A DNA stretch of 64,000 nucleotides from Cyclina sinensis (lineage: Eukaryota > Mollusca > Bivalvia > Venerida > Veneridae), in the NCBI GenBank assembly GCA_012932295.1, contig JAAONU010000003.1, positions 27,328,361 through 27,392,360 of the forward strand, read 5' to 3'. Below the pieces are notes generated by a model that was not told the DNA's origin, did not search any database, and worked only from the letters and a program-made list of their open reading frames with translations. Positions within the stretch are counted from its first letter, which is position 1, and each line of letters begins with the position of its first letter. This document shows, piece after piece, positions 34,501-44,217 of this stretch. The position numbers were made by a program, and so were the translations under genes.

Positions 34501-37500
34501 CTTGACCATCATAAGTAGACAATGTGTTGTGTGCAAGACACTATTGCCTGGGCCAAAGATCAAAGTCACATCAGGGGATTAAAATTAATATATTTCTCTG
34601 GTCCATAACTTGTGTGTGCACGATGGTATTTCATTATCAGTTGTCACTCTTGACCACCATAAGTAGAGGATGCCAGTTCTAGCTGGTCTATTTTGGAAGA
34701 AAAAGTGGAGCTATTAAGGTTACTGAGTTGTCATCATCGTCAGCGTCGTACAAAACTTTAATGTAGCTAATTATTCATAAACCATAAGACTTTAAGTTTT
34801 GATATTTGGTGTGTAGCATTGTTTAGTGGACATCTGCCATCTTGGTTCAATTCATTACCCCAGGGTCAATATTTGTCCCTCCCTGGGGTTTATATATAGT
34901 TATATTGGAAAAACTTTAAATATCTTCTTCTCTAAAAGCACTTGACACAGAGCTTTGTAATTTGATGTGAGGCTCCTCTAGTAGACCTCAGCTAACTTTG
35001 TTCATATTATGTCCCTGGGGTAAAAATTAGCCCCACCCTAGGGGTCACTTGGTTTTTTGCAAATTTGGAAAGACTTATATTGCAAATAACTTCTAATTGG
35101 AAAGGATAAAGCATAGAACTTTCTGACATGGGATGGGTAGGTACTTCCCTCTACCGCCCCCCTCCCCCGACCTCTCTTCCCACAGAAGGGTTTATAGTCA
35201 CACAGATAAGGCCAAATATCTTAAAGAAAGAAAGATTGTAATATTACTAATTTTCTTGACTTAACTCTTAAAACACACGTATTATCCATTTAGTTTCAGC
35301 ATCATCAAAGAATGCAGTTGCTAACACGGAGAAATTTTGCAGGTTTATCTGCCATTTAAATATACATATAGCCTGTCACTATAGATGTGACGGACAGATT
35401 GATTGTCCATCTGGAGAGGATGAAAAAGACTGCCCAGGTAAAAGTTAGCCGTACTTTCTCAAAAATATAAAAGTTAGCCGTACTTTCTCAAAAATATAAA
35501 ATTTGTCATGCTTCATTGCAAGACAAGTTGATCCTGCTTCAGAAATCAATACTCTGTCATGATAGAACTGTTTCTTATGAGAGAAGCAGTGTTTGTCATA
35601 CTAATACTAATTCAGTGTAGGGTTGTCGAGGTGTATATTGCTTAGTTGTCTTTGTCAAGCTAGGATTCAAACACGTGCTCTGGAAGTTGGTCTGTCATGC
35701 CAGCACAGGCCTTGTGTGAAGTTTGACAAGTTTGAGCAGATAGAGTTACCTTCACATAATTAAGAGAAATGTGAAGAAAATTGGTGACAAGTCAGTATAG
35801 TAGAAACCTTCACATGTTTAAGGGAAGTTTACAAGAAATTATGAGACAAATATGCCTTTAAAAGTGTCTGACATGAAAAGCCTTTCGAAGTGGTTAATCA
35901 CAGTTTTAAGAAGGCGCAGTCATCAGTGGTAAGTCCCTTTTATAAAGGTTTGTACTTGTGAAACAAATACAGTTACCAACATGTAGACTTGTTTCACATT
36001 ATGGTATGAACAGATTTTGGAGATGAAAGTAGTAGCATCTATTGAAACAACATGTTTTAGACTGTCCTTTTAGCTGATGTTGATATGTGTATTTGTCTAC
36101 CTTGACAAAACATGCAGGCTCTCATGATATAACACTTCATTGAAATAAGGTCTTTGAATGTGAAGGCTTTGATTGCAGGATCAGTTCTGCTTTTGTTTTA
36201 GCTCACCTGTCACAGAGTGACAAGGTGAGCTTTTGTGATCGCAATCCGTCCGGCGTCCATTCGTCCATCCGTAAACTTTTCATTCAAATGACTTCTACTC
36301 TGAAACCACTGGGCCAAAGTTGCTGAAACTTACCATGGATGTTCCTTGCATATAGCTCTTCCAAAGTTGATTAAAGAAATCAATTCCATGCAGAACTCTG
36401 GTTGCCATACCAACCTAAATGAAAAACTTTAAAAATCTTCTTGTCTGAAACCACAAGGCCTAGAGCTTAGATATTTTGCATTAAGCATCCTCTTATGGAA
36501 CTCTACAAAAATTGTTCAAATTATTTCCCTGGGGTCAAAATTGGCCCCGCCTCAGGGGTCACTTCATTTTACATAGACTTATATAGGAAATCTTTAAAAT
36601 CTTCTTCTCAGAAACCACAATGCCTACAGCTTAGATATTTGATATGTAGCATTGTCTAGTGGATGTCCACCAAGTTTGTTCAAATTATGTCCCCTGGGTC
36701 AAAATTGGCCCTGCCCCAGGGTTCTCTTGGTTTACATATAGTTATACAATGTATAGGAAAAACATGAAAAATCATTTTTAGCTCACCTGAGCATGCTCAT
36801 GTGAGCTTTTAGGATTCTTGATTGTCCGGCGTCCGTCCGTCCGTCCGTCATCCACAATTCATTCAAACGACATCTCCTCTGAAACCACTGGGCAAAATTT
36901 AATGAAACTTGCCTAGAATGTTCCTTGCATGAAGCTCTACCAAGTTTATTCAAATGGTTCCGGTTCATTGCATTTCTGGGTCACAGGAGCTAAAAACAGA
37001 TTTTAAAAGTTGGATCTTTAAAAATCTTCTTGTCAGAAACCACAAGGCCTGGACCTTTGATATTTGGTATAAAGCATCATCTAGTGGACCTCTACCAAGT
37101 TTGTTCAAATTATGATCCTGGGGTCAAAAATGGCCACGCCCAAGGGGTAACTTTTTTTACACAGAGTTATATAGGAGAATTTTTAAAAAATCTTCTTGTC
37201 AGAAACCACAAGGCATAGAGCTAAGATATTTGGTGTGCAGCATTGTCTAGTGGACCTCTACCAAGTTTGTTCAAATCATGGCCTCTGGGTCAAAAATGGC
37301 CCTGCCCCAGGGGTAACTTGTTTTACATAGAGTTATATAGGAAAAACTTTAAAAATCTTCTCATCAGAAACCGTAAGTCGTAGAGCTTAGATATTTGGTA
37401 TGTAGCATTGTCTAGTGGACCTCTACCAAGTTTGTTCAAATTGTACCTCTGGGGTTAAATTTGGCCCCACCCTGGGGTCATTGGTTTTACATAGGCTTAT

Positions 37501-40500
37501 ATAGGAAAAACTTCAAAAATCTTCTTGTCTGAAACCACAAGGCCCTGAGCCTTAAGATTTGGTATGTAGCATTGCCTAGTAGACCTCTACCAAGTTTGTT
37601 CAAATTATACCCCTGGGGTCAAATTTGGCTCCACCCTGGGGTCATTGGTTTTACATAGGCTTATATAGTGAAAACTTTGAAAATCTTCTTGTAGAAGAAG
37701 AAGTAATATTTTAAGTCCAAAAAATCTGGAAATTTGTCAGACAGGTTGTTTCTATGATTTCTAGCTCAAGTTCCAATATGGGTCATCTGGGTTCAAAAAC
37801 TAGGTCACAGAGCCCAAAAATAGAAAAACCTTGTTAACACTGTAGAGGTTACATTTTCAGTCAAAACATCCAAGAAATTTGTCAGAAAGGTTATTTTGAT
37901 GATTTTTAGCTCAAGTTCAAAATTGGGTAATCTGGGGTCAAAAGCTAGGTCACAGAGCCCAAATATGGAAAAACCTTGTTAACACTCTAGAGGTAACATT
38001 TTCAGTCCATATAACCTGGAATCTGTCAGAAAGGTTGTTTCAATGATTTTTAGGTTAAATTTGAATATGGGTCATCTGAAATCAAAAACTAGGTCACAGA
38101 GCCCAAAAATAGAAAAAAAAACTTGTTAACTCTGTAGAAGCTACTTTCCAGTCCATATATTCTCGAAATTTGTCAGAAAGGATGTTTTAATGATTTCTAG
38201 CTCATATTCGAATAAAGGTCATCTGGGGTCAAAAACTAGGTCACAAACCCCAAATATGGAAAAACCTTGTTAACACGCATTGAGGTAACATTTTCAGTTC
38301 AAATAACCTTGAAATTTGTCAGAAAGATTGTTTTAATGATTTCTAGCTCAGTTTTGAATATGGGTTATCTGGGGTCAAAAACTAGGACACAGGGCCAAAA
38401 AGTAGAAAATCCTTGTTAATGCTCTAGAGGTTACTTTTCAGTCCAAATGTCCTTGATATTTATCAGAAAGGTTGTTTCAATGAATTTAGCCAAGATTAGG
38501 ATATGGGTCATCTGGGATCAAAAACTAGGTCACAGAGCCCTAAAATGTTAAAACCATTTTAACACTCCAGAGGTTACATTTTCAGTCCAAATATCCTGGA
38601 AATTTGTCAGACAGGTTGTTTTGATGATTTCTAGCTCAAGTACTAATATGGGTCATCTTTGGTCAAAAACTAGGTCACAGAACCCAAATATGGAAAAACC
38701 TTGTTAACACGCATTGAGGTAACATTTTCAGTTCAAATAACCTGAAAATTTGTCAGAAAGGTTGCTTCTGTGATTTCCAGCTCAGCTTTAAATATGGGTC
38801 ATCTGGATTAAAAAACTAGGTCTCAGAGCCTAAATATCGAAAAACTTTGTTAACACTCTAGAGGCTACATATTCAGTCCAAATGTCCTGGAAATTTGTCA
38901 GAAAGGTTGTTTTGATGATTTCTAGCTCAGGTTTGGATATGGATCATCTGGGGTCAAAAACTAGGTCACAGAACCCAAATATGGAAAAACCTTGTTAACA
39001 CTCTAGAGGCTACACTTTCAGTCCAAATAACCTTGAAATTTGTCAGAAAGATTGTTTCAATAATTTCTAGGTCAAGTTCGAATATGGGTCATCTGGGGTC
39101 AGTTTACCAGGTCCATAGCAACTTTGTTAAAAGCAGTCATATTCAGGTGAGCGATACAGGGCCATCATGGCTCTCTTGTTCTTGGAAACTAAAAGGACTA
39201 GACCTTAGATATTTGGTGTGGAGTATTGTGTAGAGAACCCTTACCAGTATTGTTTATATGTTGGCCCTGGGGTCAAAATTGGCCCTGCCCCAGGGGCCCT
39301 TAATTGGTAAAAAAGGAAATCTTTAAAAATCTTCTTACTGGAAACCTCAATGCCTACAGCTTAGATATTTGGTATGGAGCATTGTCTAGTGGATGTCTAC
39401 CAAGTTTGTTCAAATTATGTCCCCTGGATCAAAATTGGCCACGCCCCAGGGTTCTCTTGGTTTACATAGATTTATATAGGAAAAAACATGAAAAATCATT
39501 TTTCTCCAAAACAGATAGGTGTAGACCTTAGATATTTGGTGTGGAGTATTTGTAATGAACCTTTACCAATATTGTTTAAATGTTGGCCCTGGGGTCAAAA
39601 TTTGCCCCACCCCAGGGGCCCTTAATTGGTAAAAAAGGAAATCTTTAAAAATCTTCTTGTCTGAAACCACAAGGCCTAGAATTTTAAAATTTGGCATGAA
39701 GCAAGCTTTATCAAGCTTTTTCAAATTATTAGATTAGGTTAAAGGTCATAGAGGCTAAAAATAGATTTATCTACTGTACCTCATAGAGCCTTCATTTATA
39801 GACCAATATCTTTGATATTCAGTATATAGGTTCCTTGCATGGACCTCACACATGGGTAGGGTTTGAGGTCACTGGGTCAAGGTCAAGGTCACCATAGCTT
39901 ATAACAGATATTTCTACTTCCTGTCATAGAGCCTTTATTTATTGACTGATATTTTACATATTCGGTTTGTAGGCACTTATATATTTTCAATTAAAAAATG
40001 AAATACTGCTTAACAGCAAACCTACAGCCAAAGTAATCAGGTGAGCAATCCAGGGCCATCATGGCCCTCTTGTTTAAACTCATGTAAGTGAAGTTTTAGG
40101 GCATGTTTTTGTTTTATTGTAGAGATGAGTTGTGAGGGTAAATTTCGCTGTAACAACAGTAGGTGTATAGATTATGCTTATGTTTGTGACAAGGAGAACC
40201 ATTGTGATGATTGGTCAGATGAGGACAGATGTACCACAGGTATGTAGCCTTGAATGAAATTATTAAGTAATGTTCAGTTAATTAAGGCTGTACCCAAGAC
40301 TGTCGTTTTATCCCCCATTGAGTGGGATTATTGATAAACATAGGCAATAATGGATGTCAAATGCCTTTACAACTTACAAAGTTATAACTGAGCTAAAGCC
40401 CTTTTTATGAATTTCCATGAAGCAAATTCATTCTGATTAGAATTATACAGGAAAACAGGAAAATTACTTCTTCTTCCAAACCACAGTTACTAGGACTTTG

Positions 40501-42702
40501 ATATCTGTAGTGTGACTGGGTCTTATAGTCCTTTAAAAAGATTTTTCAAATTATGCCCCATGGGATCAGAAATGACCATGCTTTGGGGGTCCCAAGTTTT
40601 ATATAGAGTTAAAAGAAAAACAATGGTCTAGTGGTCCCTGTCATAATTGGAAGTATAAAGATTTGGTAGTGTCTCTCTGTCTGTCTGTCCATCCAGTCTC
40701 ATAACTTTGTAAGCAGTGGGGATGGTATCTGATAAACTCAGCACTCATTAATTATCATTCTGGCATGGAAGGGCCAAAAAGTTTGTTCTGGTCAGACTAG
40801 TAAAACCAGAATTGAGGCCATGTAAATAGTTCTTTATACAATATAATTATGAAAGGCTTAACTTAACGACGAATAGCGAAGAATAGCGAATCTTCTTCTC
40901 CAAAATGGCTATGCCTGGAGCATTAAAACTTTGCCAGAGAGCATCAGAAGGATAAAGTTTTTGTGTTGTCTGTCTTCCAGTCCATCCCTCTGTCTGTCTG
41001 TCTGTCTGTCTGGTCTCATAGCTACATAACTAAGGGATGGAATTTCATGAAATTTGACACAATTTTGTGTTGTCCATCTGTCCAAATCTTACCATATGTA
41101 GGATTAAGAGTAATGCAGTGACTCAACAACAGTTGTTATATTTGACAACTGCTGGGTTGGAGTAGATGGGTATTTAAACTTAAAATTTTTCTTGACCCAA
41201 CTTTCATTCTTATATACAGTAGTCATCTATATAGCTTGGACATTTTTTTTTCAAAACCATGCAATTGTATTTAAAAGAAAAAAGAGTTTATTTTCAAACT
41301 TGTCCGAAAAGTAATGAATGTAACAAATTTGCTTGTGCTTAAGGTAAACTTGAAATGAATAAATTATAACTTATATAGAAATAATTTAGGTACTGTATAA
41401 TTTGTACTTTAATAGCTCATTAACTATGGTCAGTTTGATTCTTTAAGTGTAGGGAGCTAATTTGATACCATTTGTTTATACATACCATAGACATTTATTC
41501 CGTGGTAGTTTCTTCCTGTATTTTAATATAAACAAGTTATTTGGTTAATTTACTAATATTAATTACAAATGAACCCCAGCATAAACTGCTGTCAGATTTC
41601 TCCTTTTTCTTCATTCAAATATGATTATATTTCAGTGATAACAGATGTAGTACCCGCTGACACAAGTGAAGAAGACGAACAAATGATTTGGTTAAAGACA
41701 ACCGTATATACAGTTATTGCTTGTACTGTTGGTATTGTGTTCCTCATCTCTATTATTGTAATAGCTATATTTAGAATTAAGATGAAACGTGCTGCTGTTA
41801 GGAGAGCTCTTAGACAAGCGGAGAGACGCAGACATCATGGCAACAGGAGTGAGTCTCGGAACAGTTCTCAAGCTCAGAGAAATGACCCGGTGGAAAACGA
41901 ACCATTTATCTCGGCACCATCACCAACTCATTTTGGTAACATAATTGTTAATGTGAATAATGGTGTACAGTATGTGCCAAATGCAGAGTTTGCTGTAGGA
42001 ATACAGTCTCCACCTACATACTCAGAAGTCATGGCAGAGACTGGTCGAGTGGGACGTAATTCTCCGCCGCCAGAGTATAGTACCATAGATAGAAACCCAA
42101 ACAGAGTCTCACAGATAGAAGAATCTGATTTACACATACAGTTATCTAGTGAAAATAGATATACAGAAAATACTGAGCTGCAAGTAGCTTGTAGCTCAGT
42201 AGAACATGACAATTGTGATACAAGTGATTTACAGCGTAGTGTTAGTGTAGATGATTATAATTCTGTAACCAATAGATCTGAAAATGCAATAACCACAACA
42301 TGTTCTGACCATACGCCCAGTGGTGCTGGTACCAACTCACTTGGTAGACATGAGACAAGCAGTCAGAGTGGTAGACATCCTCGTAATGTTAGATCTGTCT
42401 GCTCACCATGTAGGCCTAAACAGCTCAAAGTTTGTGATGGACAAATTGTTTTAGATGATGATTCATCTAATTCATCATCACCAGAAACAGTGAATAGAAA
42501 CACTCAGACTACACCAGCTGATATTTCAACAGCTGTTCAAAGTGTCAAGCCAGCACAAATCCAGGTGCAGGATGGACAGATCATTCTAGCCAGTCAAGAT
42601 GCCGAGTCATCAATCAGTGCATCTGAAACTGATGGAGCTTTTGCTCAAGGCCAGTTAGATGTTAAAGATGGTCATATTGTATTCAAACCTGCAGGAACTT
42701 GA
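31423..42702 (+). CDS. LDLa/Ig-domain single-pass membrane receptor, 5' end missing
   Basis: Exons: 31423-31569 (LDLa 1), 32055-32177 and 32758-32937 (one Ig domain), 35294-35437 (LDLa 2), 40123-40239 (LDLa 3), 41636-42702 (stalk, transmembrane, cytoplasmic tail, stop TGA). Every junction is AG/GT and every intron is phase 1, the pattern of shuffled extracellular modules. The visible part encodes about 592 residues. The transmembrane helix is at about 41701-41772 ([20 protein letters not shown]) and is followed by a basic stop-transfer stretch ([11 protein letters not shown]). The tail of about 300 residues has two PPxY motifs. The first visible exon needs one nucleotide from an upstream exon; no convincing signal-peptide exon was found. 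I do not recognise an orthologue. LDLa modules bind calcium and usually ligands; cell-surface recognition or uptake is the inference. Confidence 0.85.
32055..32177 (+). CDS. Receptor exon: N-terminal half of the Ig domain
   Basis: It encodes [20 protein letters not shown], then [20 protein letters not shown] and V. The B-strand cysteine (VNC) and the core tryptophan (FKWQA) 15 residues later are the Ig landmarks. The exon splits the domain in phase 1 before a strong GTAAGT. Confidence 0.85.
32268..32292 (+). repeat. G homopolymer tracts
   Basis: Two long G runs separated by TT lie in the intron between the Ig half-exons. Confidence 0.8.
32346..32735 (+). repeat. 194-bp tandem duplication before the second Ig exon
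   Basis: AAAGGAACTATTTATAGAAT to CCCTTTTCAGATTT is present twice, with about three differences (ATTGAC/GTTGGC, GTTCC/GCTCC). Each copy ends in a pyrimidine-rich TTCCCTTTTCAG that resembles a splice acceptor. The acceptor used in the gene model is 22 bases after the second one. Confidence 0.85.
32758..32937 (+). CDS. Receptor exon: C-terminal half of the Ig domain
   Basis: After the join it reads [20 protein letters not shown], then [20 protein letters not shown] and [20 protein letters not shown]. The F-strand SGIYRC supplies the second disulfide cysteine, and NKT is a possible N-glycosylation site. It ends in phase 1 before GTAAGT. The acceptor is TTTATTCAG. Confidence 0.85.
33090..34760. 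repeat. Degenerate bivalve repeats in the receptor intron after the Ig domain
   Basis: Two diverged units near 33170-33240 and 33300-33380 contain AAAGGTCAAGGTCACAGTGA and AAAGGTCAGGGTCACAGTGA. From 33421, TATGCCCCCAAAGGGAAGCA starts another element with GTCCGTTCGTCCATC and repeated GGTCACA...TTTTGAAAT segments, fading by about 34760. Open frames here (33098-33571) are repeat-derived. Confidence 0.6.
35294..35437 (+). CDS. Receptor exon: LDLa module 2
   Basis: [20 protein letters not shown] leads to [20 protein letters not shown] and GEDEKDCP. Six cysteines and the DGQIDC/GEDEKDC calcium-cage pattern are intact. A second AG six bases into the exon (TTTCAG at 35294-35299) is in the same phase, so splicing there would drop two residues. 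The donor is GTAAAA. Confidence 0.85.
36196..40075. mobile_element. TTAGCTCACC element with a second copy nested inside
   Basis: The outer copy starts TTTTAGCTCACCTGTCACAG and ends GGCCATCATGGCCCTCTTGT. A second start (TTTTTAGCTCACCTGAGCAT, 36776) and a second end (GGCCATCATGGCTCTCTTGT, 39180) lie within it, with the outer copy resuming at 39181. Internal tandem units of about 150-170 bases (GAAACCACAAGGCCTAGAGC type) and about 144 bases (TTTGTCAGAAAGGTTGTTTT type, 37735-39050, 10 copies) make up the bulk. No protein is encoded. It fills most of the intron between LDLa 2 and LDLa 3. Confidence 0.75.
40123..40239 (+). CDS. Receptor exon: LDLa module 3
   Basis: [20 protein letters not shown] is followed by [19 protein letters not shown]. 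The spacing C-x4-FRC-x4-CI-x5-VCD-x4-HC-DDWSDE-x2-C is a textbook LDLa, with W-S-D-E in the calcium site. Phase 1 on both sides. Confidence 0.9.
40240..41635. other. Last receptor intron, decayed repeat fragments
   Basis: It contains (TCTG)n-type stretches near 40675 and 40990 and weak remnants of the TTAGCTCACC family (AATTATGCCCCATGGGATCA). No exon is required by phase and none was seen. Confidence 0.5.
41636..42702 (+). CDS. Receptor terminal exon: transmembrane helix and PPxY-bearing tail
   Basis: After a short acidic stalk ([10 protein letters not shown]) comes the hydrophobic helix, then Arg/Lys-rich residues. The tail contains SPPTYSEVM (near 42010) and PPPEYSTI (near 42070), both PPxY motifs of the kind read by WW domains of NEDD4-type ligases. 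The C-terminus repeats one motif three times: [24 protein letters not shown] and [12 protein letters not shown] (about 42421, 42559 and 42655). The rest is Ser/Thr/Asn-rich and probably disordered. The exon starts at 41636 after TATATTTCAG; an ATG at 41569 is upstream of the acceptor and is not used in this model. Confidence 0.85.
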
Positions 42703-42934
42703 TGTGTCAATTATGATTTGTGAGAGGGTTTTATTTTAGGTTGCTAAGATGTTAGTATACTAGCCAGTCAAGATGCCGAGTCATCAATCAGTGCATCTGA
42801 AACTGATGGAGCTTTTGCTCAAGGCCAGTTAGATGTTAAAGATGGTCATATTGTATTCAAACCTGCAGGAACTTGATGTGTCAATTATGATTTGTGAGAG
42901 GGTTTTATTTTAGGTTACTAAGATGTTAGTATAC
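42587..42934 (+). repeat. 174-bp tandem duplication of the receptor's last codons and 3' UTR start
   Basis: The stretch from TAGCCAGTCAAGATGCCGAG (42587) to GATGTTAGTATAC is repeated from 42761 with a single seen change (GGTTGC against GGTTAC). The second copy includes the last 38 codons and a second stop, but lies after the first stop, so it is 3' UTR or flank. A possible polyadenylation signal AATAAA is at 43045. Confidence 0.9.
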
Positions 42935-44215
42935 TATAAGTGGATACTATTGTACTATAAGTGGTTAACAGTGTCCAATATTAAATTGTTTTTTATGCTA
43001 GTGTACTGTGAGTCTTACTTTAACTGAAGGCAGCTCTCTGAATGAATAAATACAAAGTGAGCATATTATATCATGTTACAGTTTTACTGTCAGGAATAAT
43101 TGTTTGGCTTTGCTTGATACATACATGTATTTAGTCATATGTATAGTTTGGAAAGGAACTCGTGTGAACATATTTGTGATTTCAATCAAGTAATGGAAAT
43201 ATGCATTGATTGAGAAACCTGTGTACTAGTATATTTGTAAAATGAAGTCCTTGACAAGAAAGTATGTGATCCAAAGTTTTTTTTTACACCAGTTTAAAGT
43301 AGTTTGAATGGAAACTATTTGCCAGTTCTTTGAGTTAAAGGTACACAACTCAGAGATACATTTTTTTCGTGTCTCAAGATTGAAGTATTCTATTTTTGGA
43401 AAAAATACCATTTTGGTGGCCTCCAAGATTTGGTTAATAAATTGATTCAGAAAAGAAGTGGCCTAAAATACTTTTGTTGGAGAAAATCAGACCATGTTGA
43501 AGTGCATTGTACTACCTTTTGTTATCTCTAGTTTGGCCTATATAACAGATATGTCCTTCTTGTTTTCAGAAAAATTTACATCTTGAATCATTTAGGTCAT
43601 ATTTTAGTCACGTATTTGTTAGATCTCGTTGATTGTATCACAGACATGGAATACTTGTTGTAGCCAAGTGTTGCTGCATAATTATGTCATTATGTCATTA
43701 TTATTAGATCATGTTTATCTTTTTGAGCAATCAGAGGTTACAGATTTTTTCTGCGAAGCATTGTTCTTTCAGGTGCTGTTCTTGTTAAAGTTATACTCCT
43801 GTATTTATTGATTACACATGGTTATGTATAATGTTAGACTGGTTCACATTAACAGGTATTAACTGGTGCCTTAGAAAAAAAAAACTTTGAACATTTTCGA
43901 AGAGTGAGAAAGTTTTCTAAGAGTGAGCTTTTTTGGTTACCCTTTGTCTGGTGTGCAATGCCCATCATCCAGTGTTTACTATAAACAACATGTCCTCCTT
44001 AACTTCTGGGTTAAAGATACAACTTGGCAGGGACAATCCTGCATGAAGCTCCAGACAAACTTTAAAAACTCTAAAATTTTATTTGTAGTTTTGTTGTATG
44101 ATCCTCTTCAAAGGTTCTTCAAATTATGCCCTTGAAATTATTTCTACCCCAACAGTGGTTTTGCATTTAACCTAAAAATATAAAAGAAAGTACTAAGACA
44201 TATGTTGATCTTTTA
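42935..44215. other. Downstream flank of the receptor gene
   Basis: AT-rich, with AATAAA at 43045 as a candidate polyadenylation signal. From about 43930 weak matches to the TTAGCTCACC family appear. No gene supported. Confidence 0.45.
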
Positions 44216-44217
44216 AA

